Below, one piece after another: positions 51,961 to 63,059 of a stretch of DNA of 64,000 bases. Position 1 is the stretch's first letter. Every line of letters starts with the position of its first letter. The DNA lies in contig JACCGJ010016507.1 in assembly GCA_013407085.1 (NCBI GenBank), positions 108,985 to 172,984 of the forward strand, given 5' to 3'. A program made the translations under genes and the position numbers. The notes below the pieces were generated by a model. The model made no database searches. It was given only the letters and a program-made list of their open reading frames with translations, and was not told the origin of the DNA. The stretch comes from Atriophallophorus winterbourni. Lineage: Eukaryota > Platyhelminthes > Trematoda > Plagiorchiida > Microphallidae.

Positions 51961-52829
51961 CTATTTGCAAGAATGTATTTGTCCTTTGTTTTTGATTAAA
52001 AAGTGAAAAAGAAACAATTGAGACACAAATTCTTGCATTACAAACTATTGGCATCGATGATTTGTTAATGTGCTCCGTATATTCTCGCAATCACTATGCA
52101 CGAATAGATAAATTTAAACAATTTAATGACATACCGTTTCAGTTTTTGCAGTGGATTACAGTGCTGAACTCATTCGGGAGTTTTTAACATACTCCGATTT
52201 GAAGCCTGCATGCAAGCTCCTTTTTAAACCTCCTGGATCGAGCCTGTTCAATGTCGTTAGCATATAATTAAAACATCAGTGAAAAGAACGGAAAACATGC
52301 ATTGTGATTGGTAGTTTATTTCACGTTTCATGTAATGCAGAAACATCTTCATCACTATGTCATCTGAAACTTAAAAAAGGCTGGATGTGATGCAACAAGT
52401 TCTTAACGATTTTAATTGGGTTATTTGTGTTCTTTTCGTAAAGGCTGCAAAATATACTGAACAAATTTGAAACTATAGGAAATCGTCAGCAAAGCATAAA
52501 TGATACAGAATTTAACTCATGTTTCTACTAGGGTTGATAGCGTAAACATTTGATCGAAACCTATGCAATATTTGGCTGACCAGTAATATTACAGATTTAG
52601 TCAGAAATACTTGGCGATTACACAGGTTAAATATCCCCGGTTACGTCAGAATAAGCTCACCGATGGCAAATTCAGAAACACAAGCTTAATTATCACCATG
52701 CAAAGACACGAAAGACTTCAATTCAGAATTTAGTTCAAAAATTCCCAAAGGGGGCTCTGGGGCTACATAAAAAATCACTATCGATTGTTTGTATATTAGT
52801 GCGTATTGTTTGAAAAGCAAAATATCTTA
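51961..52829. other. Intergenic, no feature seen
   Basis: AT-rich DNA between two LINE copies. Confidence 0.5.
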
Positions 52830-53812
52830 TTTAATAGATTTGCTGACATTTTCGCTGTAACCGAGACATGGCTCTACGCATTGGTGAATGATCGCAAGCT
52901 GCCATTTCCCATCACGATTCTGCTTTGGTGAAAACGTTCAAGTACAGCTGGCGGATTAGTTGTGTATTACTACAAGCTTTCCACTACGCGACGGTTTTTG
53001 AAAATCGGTTTAAGCTAAAGGATTTCATTTGTTGTAGTTTTGGTGTAAAATCGGGAATGAACTGATTTCATGGTGTGATTTACCGCTCACCAACTTCATC
53101 TGATGCCCATAAGGAACAGTTGTTAGAAATAATACGGAACTCAACTACTTATATTAGCTGAATTCAAACTTTCATAACATTAAAACAAAACAGTACATCC
53201 TCAGCAACCAATTGTATAAAAATTCTGCGAGATGCTTCAACTCATACATTTTAACAACCACGTAGTTTAATTTACTTGGCAAAGAGGTCCCGAACAATGT
53301 GCAATTCTATATTTATTTTAAAATACGAAAAAGCAACAGTCAAGTGATCTCAGAATTAAAGTCTCTGGGGCTAAATGACCACATCGTGTTTTTCTTCGAA
53401 TTAGTTTGCAGCGCTAGGAAGGAGTCTGATGATGACAAACTCATCAGAAAGTTTGATTACTTTGATTTTCGTGATGCAGTCATTATGCTGGACAACAGGC
53501 ACTTTGATCTTGTGAGTCATGAACCTCATCGCTTTATCCTTTTTAGATTTATCGGTGAAAAAAATAGACGAAAACTCTGCCTATATCCCTAAGGAAATGC
53601 CGGCACACCTAATTTCAATTTTCCCATCCGCGCTAGAAAGTGGATAGCCATGCGAAACTCGACATAAGCTACACATGGGATCACTCGAAGAGACGTATCC
53701 GGATAACATTTTCGTAATGTCCGAAAAAGGTGATGTCTTTACTTTGCAAAGATATGCAATAACATAATTGGATGCTGGTATAGCAGATGAAAGACATCAT
53801 AAGATACTCTAC

Positions 53813-53860
53813 ACCAGGGTTTCCCAATCAGGGGTGCATTCAACGGGCTACGAGATTCTA
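53813..53860 (+). repeat. Possible hAT-type terminal fragment
   Basis: CCAGGGTTTCCCAATCAGGG GTGC resembles the terminal sequence of many hAT transposons (CAGNGTTTCCCAA...). There is no partner end and no transposase nearby. Confidence 0.25.
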
Positions 53861-54819
53861 TTTCAGTTTTTTTCTTGTAATAAGCGTTGTTATTCTCTGA
53901 TGATTAATTGTCAATTTTTCAGTGTATTTTATTTTCGTGTAGTGTTCCTTTTTTTCGTGTCTCTAATAAACGATTCTTATACTAATATATTTTACTTATA
54001 TTGTTACCATTGTTTTAATTAACTTTCTCTTTATTTTTAAGTCTAAAATATTCAAATTACTCAATAACACTTAATCATATCAATGAAAATATAATGGAAT
54101 AATGATTTTCTTTAGTTTTGTTATACTTGCAGTGAAATAACTAAAGATATGCAAAATCCCCGATACCTAATTTGTAATGTTGCTTTCTGAGAAGAAAATT
54201 TGGAGCCATCGAAGTTGCATGAACATATTAACAGCCGGTATGGTGGAGCAGGTTTTGCAAGCCATGATGTTTAATCATTAAAGCAAAAGAGTAGCTTTAA
54301 ATAACGAGGAATACTACTAACAAACCATCATTGATGATTTCATACCACGTGAAAAATGAAGTAGCCAATTGCAGAAGTGGTGATAAAGCCGTGTGTATTG
54401 TAAATGACGAAAATCGTTACATGTGTGAGAGCCTATTAAATTACTTCAAGGGTGTGGATAATTATTTCGCAAAAATTATCAGCATCATCGTTGGATGCCA
54501 TTGAAATACAAAGATACTGCATTAATGTAAACCGGGAGTTTCTCCTATTCATACAGCGGATTGATTAACAGATATCGTCATTGATAAAGCTGATGACAAA
54601 ATTTTATTCCCAAATTCTTTGTTCGAAGGATGTGTCACTACCAAATACTTTGCATGTTTCAATAGAGTGAAAAATCTACGTGATGTCAATGTGATCCTTA
54701 CCGTTGAGAATGCATTTACCCAAGGTAGATATTAATAAACCTCAGGGGGAGATAGAATAACTCCGGCTATTCTAAAGCAATGTGAGCTGGAGCTTTGCGG
54801 CTCAGTATGATTAATTTCA

Positions 54820-54990
54820 AGATTCAAGATTTTATGGTTGAAAAAGCAATTAATTTACAATAACCATGCAGTTGAACTATAGGTACAAGTGTATATGTGT
54901 ATATGTGTGTAGAAAAATTTCAAAATCAAAATAATTCTGGTAACGATAGATTATAAATAGTTCGGGGCATAATTTGGATTGGCTCTCAGG
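54820..54990 (-). repeat. LINE 3'-tail insertion inside another LINE
   Basis: TTTCAAGATTCAAGATTTTA (54,817) closely matches the 3' end of the minus-strand LINE at about 40,990-41,030. The RT coding sequence resumes about 170 bp later. A TGTGTATATG repeat lies at 54,893-54,915. Confidence 0.6.
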
Positions 54991-55103
54991 TTGTGCGAGT
55001 TGACTGGAAAACCAAAGTTATTGCACCAATCTATAAAGGTGACAGTAGTTTCAATCGGCTAATTGCCGCCATGTGACGATCCTTTCAGTGGTTTCTAAAG
55101 TAC

Positions 55104-56330
55104 CGTAAATACCCGCGTATATGACGCACTTTTTCTTCATAAGTTGCCCTAAAAACCCAGGTGCGTCTTATCCATGGATACGTTTATTATAAAAATTATG
55201 CATTTAACATAATATCAAAAATTTATTCTAAAAATTTCAAACTTACGGGTACAATATTTATCAATATTTATCCTCGTCTTCACTGTCTTCATTAAACAAA
55301 GCAACCCACTCCTGTTGTGTTATGCAATCATCATGATAGTCCAGCTCTTCCTTCCTTTCGTCGTCACCATCGTTATCTGGGTCGTCCATCCAGAGAATAT
55401 CGTCTTCCGTGGCGTCTAACATGTTGCCGATAGAACATTTCTTGAATCCCTTCACCACGGTCTTGATTGGCAATTCTTTCCACGTATCTACTATCTATTG
55501 GCAGATCGTAGGCATGTCAACTTTTTTCATGTTGCCGCACTTGGTGAAAGTATGCTCACCACTAATCATCCATTCGGACCACTTCTGCTTTAATGCTGCT
55601 TTAAATGGCTTATTCACGACGACATCCATCGGTTGCAGAATACTGGTCATGCCGCCGGGGATGACGACGAGGTCTGTATTGTGCCACTCCAATTTTGATT
55701 TAACATTGTTAGTTGTATGGCATCGAAGGGCGTCTAACACCAGCATCGATCTCTGTTTCTACAGACCACCTTTACGTTTCATCCATACTGTTTTCAGCCA
55801 ATGGTCCATCAAGCTATCATTGAACCATCCTTGTTCTTGCACCCTGACTATCACACCACTCGGGAACTTATCTTTAGGCATGGTTTTCCTCTTGAAGACG
55901 ACGTACGGTGGTAACTTCATGCCATCAGCCATATACCCAAGCATCACGGTGAACCGGTTCTTTTCATTTCCAGTCGATCGCATAGTGACAGACCTTGCAC
56001 CTTTAATGCTTATTGTGGTCTCGGATGGCAGGTCGAATGTCAGCGGAGTCTGATCGGCGTTTCCAATCTGGCTCATGCTGTAGTCGTATTTCTGACGCAT
56101 CTTGATGACATAAATTTGAAATTTCAATGATAAATCCTCGTAGTCGCTGGGCAGTCACTGACTAATGGTAGTTCTTCGTCTTATTGAAAGGTTATTTTTT
56201 CCAAAAAATGGAAATTAAGGACTAAAATTAGGATGCGTCCTATACATAGGTACACAGTTTTTCCATCGTTTTTAAGGTCAAATATCCACTGCGTCCTATA
56301 CATGGTATCGTCCTGGTATGGTATACGACC
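55104..56330 (-). mobile_element. pogo/Tigger-like DNA transposon, decayed
   Basis: One minus-strand frame covers the DDE domain (IGNADQTPLTFDLP, VMLGYMADG, LVLDALRCHTT, ILQPMDVVVNKPFK) and the acidic C-terminus (TEDDILW). Three in-frame stops lie at about 56,157, 55,757 and 55,493. The DNA-binding N-terminal region is mostly missing. Both ends carry related inverted termini containing ...TATATGACGCAC / ...TATAGGACGCA. Inserted at or near a TA inside the LINE RT codon run. Confidence 0.85.
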
Positions 56331-56399
56331 TCGAGAAACGGTCTCAACTTTGCCACTTAATGCCAATTGAACATGTAATCCCAGACAAATCACTTGCCT

Positions 56400-58258
56400 A
56401 ACTCGCCACTCAACTTCAGCTCATATTGGTGAACCTCACTCGATAAAGGTCACACTGACATGCTGAATTAGTACCGACTCAAACTGCCGCATATATCCCG
56501 ATGCACCATGATGGGAAAGAAAGGGTAGCTTGAACGCCAGGGACAAAAATCGGTATCCAGAAGTATAGTTCTACTGGTGTACCAGAAAATACTTATCGAG
56601 CATCGATTCAGGAAACCGTAGATCACAACGTCAATCAGTGCCGATACATTGCATGTTCTCTTGATATTTCTAATGCTGCTGTTGTGGACACTTTTCAAGT
56701 TCCTTTTTCAGCAAAATACAAAAGGGATGGACCGAAACCACTGAAGATTACGTTCTTGACCAGCGCTATGGCTGAAATATTAAGGTCGCAATGGAAAAAG
56801 AAAAACGAACATTACTCAATGATGTTAGACTTAGCCCACTCAAACCCAATGTGATAGTCAAACACTCCCCCGTCTGGAGACAGCGAATAGCAGCGTTTCC
56901 ATCCAAATGGAGAAATCAACATATCAAAAATATCGGAGGTCCTGCTCAAATCGAGTCGGACAGAGCAATTCACACCGAGACCTCATTGTCGATTCAAGCG
57001 GTCGGCGACCAATAAAAAGCTCAACTGTTTTATCATCCCAGGCACTGATATTCAGCGGTATCCGGCATCACAGTGTTTAACGCCCTATCACATATCACAT
57101 GATTCATCGCTACATAAAGCTGTATCGATCAAATGTGTTTATACAAAATCCTCAATGATTAGTCAACAAGTTGGCAAAACTGATTAATATTTATGTAGTC
57201 AAATCTCCTGCTCTTATTGCTGTGACTGAAACTTGGTATCAATCGAGTATAACCAACAGTGAACTTTCTATTCGTAATATGACACTCCTACGCCGTGATC
57301 GTGGAGGCGTTGCGTTGCATTGTCATGAGCGACTAAAGATAAATAACATCTCAGATACTGATCTTTCACTCAGTGACACGCTGTGGTGCGCACTTGACCT
57401 GGAATCTGGTGACAGCTGTACAATTGGGGTTATATATCGCTCACCAAAATCGACCGCCGAACACAACGATAAGCTAGTTGAAAGATTTCAGCGCCTCAAC
57501 GTTAGACAGCAGGTTCAAATGCTAATCATCGGGAACTTCTACCTTCCACTGCTATACTCAAGAGTCCAGCATTCAATGAACTCACTGGAGAACAAACTTC
57601 GCGAAGTATTCGACCTAGTACCCTTGCACAGCTACGTCTTTAACCATACAGGAATGAAAGGAACAGATCCTCCATCTATTCTGAACCTTGTTTTGACTTC
57701 GAACGCATCAGCTATAGAATCAATCGCCTACGAAGCTTTATTGAGGCAGTGATCATGCCGTGCTCGTGGTCGATTATGTCTGTAGTGCTATGATAATCAG
57801 CGACGAGACGAAGGTCATCCGTAAAGTCGACTTTTGGAGACTCCGAGAAGCACTGTGTGAAGTAAACGAGGTCCAGATTGATTTCAGTGACTCAAATACA
57901 CATAACAACTCAGATGTAAATTCAATCAAACTCTCGATTTATTCCCTGCAAAGATATCCGCACCTTCCGATTCACTGTTCGCAGTAGAACCAGAAAATGG
58001 ATTTCATTAAGAAGACGAGCCTGAGCCATTCATTGTTATCTTGCTACTCCTGCAACTTGGTTTCAATTTTGCCGAATACGGAACAAAGTGACCGCCCTAG
58101 TTCGACAGGACAAACAACAGTACCAGCAACGCATGGGGGAAAGAATAGAATGTACTCCAAAATACTGTACACAATTGTGAATGAAAGAACAAAACGAAAC
58201 ATGTGTTTGGACACATGCTTTGAACAGGTTGGTCGTACCAGCCTTATCCAACAGTGGC
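56400..58258 (+). mobile_element. CR1-like LINE, ORF1 end plus endonuclease
   Basis: Upstream piece at about 56,650-56,820 (DGPKPLKITF) resembles the ORF1 C-terminus of CR1-type elements. An open frame at 57,171-57,752 carries the endonuclease (ALIAVTETWYQSS, TIGVIYRSPKS, LLIIGNFYLPLL, LNLVLTSNASAIES). Then comes SDHAVLVVDYVC and the region before the RT. The copy ends abruptly where the hammerhead sequence at 58,260 begins. Confidence 0.85.
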
Positions 58259-58261
58259 ATA

Positions 58262-58348
58262 CAAGCGCATGCGGATCCTGATCTTACTGTCACTACCTGA
58301 TGAGTGCAAACAGCACGAAACCGGTCGTGGGGTGTTTTGTGACGGAAA
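58262..58348 (+). ncRNA. Hammerhead ribozyme motif, family A, intact core
   Basis: CTGATGA (58,298-58,304), helix II GTGC-AAACA-GCAC with G-C closing, GAAA (58,318-58,321), ACCGGT (58,321-58,326) and cleavage base C58,327. Helix I: CACTAC pairs with GTGGGGTG with one wobble and one mismatch, and GTCAC/GTGAC can pair distally. All conserved core bases are present. It abuts the broken LINE end at 58,258. Confidence 0.75.
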
Positions 58349-58792
58349 AGCATGCAAATGAATATTTTGTATCAACCTTATCAGTTTCTAACACGTGATT
58401 ATGCAACTCTTGTACAATTGTACATCGCGGGCGTATAATGCATATATGCAACAATTACACCAGCTATGTTAATGGTAGCTTTTCATCGGTTGACCGCATA
58501 GTTGTGTCCGTCGGAATGTGTAGCACTTTTTTGTATGGATGGGTCGTCTGCACAGATATTATCCAATTAAATATTAATGTTTTTCATTGTCATCTGCATT
58601 GGATTAAATGTAGGTTTAGAATTTTCCGAAGCGTTTGTATGGATGACTAGAAAAGCTAAGGATGCGCTTTATCGCACTGTGCTATGGACAGCAGCATTGC
58701 TAATTCGAAGGACAGGTTATACAAGATATTAGCTTGTGTAGTTGACTCCGCGAGAATTGTTTTCTAATTTGCAAAGAAATTTGAGTGCAATC

Positions 58793-58857
58793 GGTTAGAG
58801 TGGTTTTGGGGTAACGTTTCATTTCTGACACAGAAGCTTCGTCAGACCAAGGGTGAT
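58793..58857 (-). ncRNA. Hammerhead-like motif, antisense copy in palindrome left arm
   Basis: Reverse complement of the right-arm motif with core CTGACGA (58,845-58,839), one substitution from CTGATGA, and an otherwise intact GAAACGTT. Probably inactive unless the substitution is tolerated. Confidence 0.45.
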
Positions 58858-58875
58858 AGTCAGGACAGGGAATAT

Positions 58876-58945
58876 GATTATCACCCTTGGTCTGATGAAG
58901 CTTCTGTGTCAGAAGTGAAACGTTACCCAAAAACTACTCTGACCG
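58876..58945 (+). ncRNA. Hammerhead ribozyme motif, family B, in palindrome right arm
   Basis: CTGATGA at 58,892-58,898, helix II CTTCTG-TGT-CAGAAG, GAAA at 58,917-58,920, palindromic ACGT (58,920-58,923) and T at the cleavage position. Helix I pairs TTGGT with ACCCA with one mismatch. A one-base asymmetry lies at the foot of helix II. All core bases are canonical. Confidence 0.55.
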
Positions 58946-58999
58946 ATTGCACTCAAATTTCTTTGCAATATGAATACACGATCAGTCCCAAACATATTG

Positions 59000-60029
59000 A
59001 AGAATAGGCAAGCTGTTAAGGCATATAGACTATTCACTTGCCGAGATTTGTAAAGTTACTGGTTCGACTTGCTATGGAAAAATGAAGTCACTACGTCACC
59101 GCGTGTGGCCATTTCCATTTTAACATTGTGACATTTTTGTTATCAGGGTTGTACACTGCTTTTGGGTTTCACTAGAATAAGTTACCATTGCCTCTTGTTT
59201 TGCGGATTTGCCCGTTTAGTCTTGACAGACAGACAGACAAACTACTTACACCAGGTCTTGCCGCGTTTGTACATCCATTTCCACGTCTTGCTTAGAAAAA
59301 ACATCGGAAATCCTCCGAAACAACACTAAAAGTTAGTCGCCTGAAGTGTCATACGTGGAAACCTACAAAACAAAACTTGTCATACAAAACTACTTCACCG
59401 GATAAAGCTTATTATGATGATCGAGATACAAAATTTAGGACTCGAGACTATTTTTTAGAGAGAGACATTTCGATATCATTTACATTGCCGCCACCATCGT
59501 GTGATGGAATAAACGAGAAACCACAATCAAACCCAACAGGTGAAATACGAACACACAGAATAAACAAAACACAAGACTTGCACAAAATCATTATCTTAGA
59601 AAGTTAGCTGCGCAGTAACAGAAAATATGATTTGTTGTCTTGCATTAGAAAAGCAACGCGAAACGTAAACGAGTAAAATCAGACAAGAAAATGAGGAATC
59701 ACATGACGGCGTGGAGCTTCACTTGACCACTTAGACAACCGACCACCACGAACAATTTGTTGCCAGCAATGAAGGGCTTCAAGCTTGTCACATGTTCTCC
59801 GATGGGACACATTCCGACCTGAACCGAGACGGGGACATAAAGTACGAGACAGTTACAGCAACGGCTTGATGAGACACTGGCATAGCGAAACAGTTCAATG
59901 AAAATGACGCAAGAGTGAAAGTGTTAAACGCCAAAGTCCGATCGAATGTCTGTGTGTCAACGCTTTTTCGTCTAACCAGGTGAACGAATTAGTACTGTTT
60001 TCATTACTCAATAGATAGGTAGTAAAAGA
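59000..60029 (-). other. Putative intron of the propeller gene around exon c
   Basis: A (GACA)-type short run at 59,223-59,239; otherwise nothing recognised. Confidence 0.4.
59250..59290 (-). CDS. Propeller gene exon c (short)
   Basis: 41 nt, phase 0 to 2, acceptor TTTTTTCTAAG and donor CTGGT/GTAAGT. Encodes QDVEMDVQTRQDL. Accepted only because phase and splice sites fit; it is short enough to be chance. Confidence 0.35.
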
Positions 60030-62767
60030 AAACATGGCTTGAAACAGTGGAGAAATGGCAGATAAACCTTGGTCTTTGTAGGAACTTTTGGAATAAGACT
60101 GACACGACCAATCTGTTCGAGCACATGAGAGCAGGCATGCAGATGCGGCTACGGTTAAGTGCATGGTTTAAAAAAATATCCATCTTTCTGTCACAAAGAC
60201 ACAAGGCTGTTTTAAATGCGGTTAAGCGCACAAGTCTGAACAAAATTTCCGCATTGCTAAGCTCGGGCTTAAGGTGTGAGTGAAGGGTAATAGAACCAAA
60301 AGCGGAAAGTTTGGAATATTTCTTTTTTCGCCATCTTTACCATGTATTGATGAGTTTGAATATGGTTCATGATGCCGATCTGGCTAAATAATGGCTTCAA
60401 AGATTTTTCATCATTTTGGATGTTTGTCCAGATATACGGGTCGAGGAAAATAGCTGTATTCCTGTTAACGAATTTTTATATTTTGGATTGATATAATCAC
60501 ACACAATAAATATAAAAATGATGTAGGCTTTGTTCAAGAGAAGACTCATTGCAGTATTTAAATAGACAGTCGCGTCTGTAAACGCCGAAAGCATTCAAAT
60601 AATCAAAAAGATAGCGGGTCAGATAAGGGACGAGATATTGGCTTCGCGTGGTGGAGAATGATCAACAGACTTTAAGAACGAAACGGCTATGACCAAGCTG
60701 TCACATTCATGAAAGTATCGATCGGCGATCAAAGACAACACAATCCTGAACGTATTGCCCGTACTGGGTGAGTACGAACAGTAAGGATAATGAAAGTGAT
60801 TGGTATAACTTTAATCAGGGTATGAATTACAAAAACGCTCACATGCGAAAGCGTGTTCTGGCAGGTTTCTACGGCTTTATGCTTCTCAGGATAGGGACAC
60901 CACGCCCTCGTGAAACTGTAGACACGAACCAGGCCATCGGAGGTTGCAGCAAGAATAATCAATTTCTCGCGGTCCTCTGGGTCCGCGTGACAGCACATGG
61001 CCGTTACAGCCATGTTTGTGGTAAGCTCCTGAAGAATAAAGGGACACAACTTCATTCACCATAACTAACACAACGAATCATCGAAATTTTTCTCATCGGG
61101 GAACACGCGTTAATAGGTTGACGCGCTCCCGCTTGAAATATTCACCCGTTAACACAACAAAAATAACCACTAGACGTAAAACAGGCTGTCTTCATTATCA
61201 ATATGGGTAGCTATTACCCAACCACTTATCGTGTTGTTCTGTTTCCATTTATACCGAAGACGGTAATTACGTACAAGTTCAATGGGATGAAAGCCTGATT
61301 ATATTATATCAGCTATGCGTGTTGGTTAAAGCAGCGAAGTCCATCCAAGGAGATAACTGATTTGTAGGTTAAAGAACAGTGTTTCTTGAATAGAAGTTCT
61401 TGCATCCATGTCTGTTACTTAGACATTTCGAAAGCTTTTGACAGAGTCAATCATCATCTGCTTTTCCAAAAACTGATGCGTTCGAGAATATGTGAACCAC
61501 TCCTCTCACGGTTGTGACTATCTGTCAGATCGCGACGCCAGAGTTAAATTTAATGGAGTGCTATCACAAACGTTCAAAACCACGATTGGAGTCCCACAAG
61601 GATCTGTGTTAGGCCAGCTCCTCCTTCTGTTATACATAAACGATTTACCCCCCTCATATCTTCTAAAACGGTCCTCTTCGCGGATGATATGAAAATTTGG
61701 ACGCCGATTAGTTCTGCAGAGGATTGTGAGAAACTACAAATGGATTTGGACAGCGTGTCGAATTGGGCGGCCATGAATGACATGTCATTCAACATACAGA
61801 AATGTAAGATGCTCCATCTTGGCAAGAATGTTCCTTGGAAATATCGATTGGGAACTGTAAACCTAGAATGGAGCTCGTTAGAAAAAGATCTTGGAGTGTG
61901 GATTAGCGGAAACCTAAAAAGCACAGTGCACTACCAGAATATATATCGGCGGGCCAACGGATTGTTAGGTATGTTTCGAAGAATATTTGGAAGATTCTCT
62001 CTGGTAACGTTACTAAGGATAATGAATGTCTACCTTCGCTCTACGATGGAGTATGCGGTAGAGGTCTGGGCTCCTTGGCTGCGAAAAGATATTGTTCTCT
62101 TCGATAAAATCTATCATAAAGCAACAAAGTTAGTGATGGGTCTTCGCAATGTTCCGTACACCGAAAGACTGCGACGTCTGGGTCTATGTGACTTTACCCA
62201 AGGAGATACGACGCGATATTCTTCCGACCTATAAATTGTGTCTACCGAAGGACATCCACTAAAACCACTTGCTTGACGTAGGTGATGGAAAAGTAACACG
62301 CGGACAACCTTATCCTTTTTGGTGTTTTTTGGCGTTTCAAGTTCCCGTATTGATTGTCGGCGCCATTTTTTCGCCGACAGCTATATTTCTTTCTTTGGAA
62401 TCCATACCCCAAACATGATTCCCTTGAAACTTTTAATAAGGAGGACCGCGCAGGTTTGCACAATACCCATAACAAACGCGATCCGAGGAGTGCCCCAAAA
62501 CTCTGTACCTGGAGGAATCATTCTGATGGTGGGTTGCGGTGTTTCTATTAAAACGATAGGATAACACCATACACGGGAACCTAATTATATTTTCCGTGAA
62601 CAATCCCAATCGTTTCAAACACATTACTGTTACCTTTTAACTATTTCCGGATATCTTTTGACAATTAAATAACGAGGCATCAATGACTCACTCGGGAAGA
62701 TGTTATTCCATCCTCGTACATGCACAAATGACGCACGGAATGCTCCAGGCGCTTGACCACGAGGAAG
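59250..62767 (-). CDS. Beta-propeller protein, possibly kaptin-like; three exons seen, partial
   Basis: Three phase-compatible exons: 62,692-62,767 (phase 2 to 0), 60,843-61,028 (0 to 0) and 59,250-59,290 (0 to 2). They encode 101 codons, including FLVVKRLEHSVRHLCMYEDG and LIILAATSDGLVRVYSF, the latter a typical propeller blade strand pair. The order of FLL..-like strand, then ELT...SSV, then blade resembles human kaptin, a KICSTOR subunit in amino-acid sensing to TORC1, but identity is low and I am not sure. Exon codons are GC-richer than their surroundings. The 5' exons lie beyond 64,000 and the 3' exons were not found. Introns hold a CR1-like LINE and a family A fragment. Confidence 0.5.
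60030..60150 (-). repeat. Family A upstream-flank fragment without ribozyme core
   Basis: Minus strand: GAACAGATTGGTCGTGTCAG ... CTCCACTGTTTCAAGC, matching sequence just upstream of the hammerheads at 58.2 kb (GAACAGGTTGGTCGTACCAG) and 5.1 kb. No CTGATGA/GAAAC core follows. Confidence 0.5.
60843..61028 (-). CDS. Propeller gene exon b
   Basis: 186 nt, acceptor TTTATTCTTCAG and donor TCGCAT/GTGAGC, phase 0 to 0. Reads ELTTNMAVTAMCCHADPEDR, then LAATSDGLVRVYSF. Composition and splice sites make this a convincing coding exon even if the gene name is uncertain. Confidence 0.75.
61370..62425 (+). mobile_element. CR1-like LINE RT fragment
   Basis: [19 protein letters not shown] at about 61,405-61,460, GVPQGSVLG at 61,590, then FADDMKIW after a frameshift near 61,675. 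An open 181-codon frame to 62,234 ends at the LGLCDFTQ block, close to the 41-43 kb copy. Lies in an intron of the kaptin-like gene, opposite strand. Confidence 0.88.
62692..62767 (-). CDS. Propeller gene exon a
   Basis: 76 nt, acceptor CAACCCCATAG with a pyrimidine run and donor CCCGA/GTGAGT. Reads FLVVKRLEHSVRHLCMYEDG then ITSSR. It hides behind a longer plus-strand frame. Confidence 0.55.
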
Positions 62768-62856
62768 CTATGGGGTTGAATGATAAAAGAATCAAAGAGA
62801 TGAAGTTTAGACAATCAAAACAATGTAAAAGCATCTACCGAACGGGGTTATTCAAA

Positions 62857-62885
62857 TGGATATATATATATACATATATATATTC
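62857..62885. repeat. AT microsatellite
   Basis: TATATATATATACATATATATAT, a simple AT dinucleotide tract in the intron upstream of propeller exon a. Confidence 0.8.
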
Positions 62886-63059
62886 ATGCAGAGTCAATTC
62901 TTCTGAATTTCTAACATTTCATCTGTGCAGCTGGTTTCCAGAATATATTAACCTGTACACAACAAGTCATTTTCGCCTTGTTTTTCATATGACGTTTGTT
63001 AAAAGTGCTACACAAGCACGAATTGAATCTAACAGGCAGATTGCGATAATAGTTTAATC

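Larger units (their letters stand above)
52830..55104 (+). mobile_element. CR1-like LINE copy, interrupted by other insertions
   Basis: Endonuclease start ADIFAVTETWLYALVNDRK near 52,850. A piece at 53,380-53,490 reads RKFDYFDFRDAV. RT motif GDRITPAILKQCELELCGS lies near 54,750-54,800 and DWKTKVIAPIYKGDSS near 55,010-55,050, ending VTILSVVSKV at 55,104. The RT is split by a LINE tail (about 54,820-54,990) and then by the Tigger element. Confidence 0.75.
58769..58968. repeat. Near-perfect palindrome, arms about 86-89 bp, 22-bp loop
   Basis: The left arm (58,769-58,857) is the reverse complement of 58,880-58,968 with only a handful of mismatches. The sequence starts and ends TTGCAAAGAAATTTGAGTGC. 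Each arm holds a hammerhead-like core, one per strand. The right flank (TATGAATACACGATCAGTCC) is shared with the small element at 32.5 kb. Confidence 0.9.

Noticed and set aside
53425..53450. CTGATGATGACAAACTCATCAGAAAG, looks like a hammerhead core
   Set aside because: It lies inside LINE endonuclease coding sequence (SDDDKLIRK), the potential stem would consume the core bases, and no ACCGGT or ACGT helix III follows.
55409..56053. 214-codon plus-strand ORF, the longest in the window
   Set aside because: Antisense shadow of the Tigger transposase; the minus strand carries the recognisable DDE motifs.
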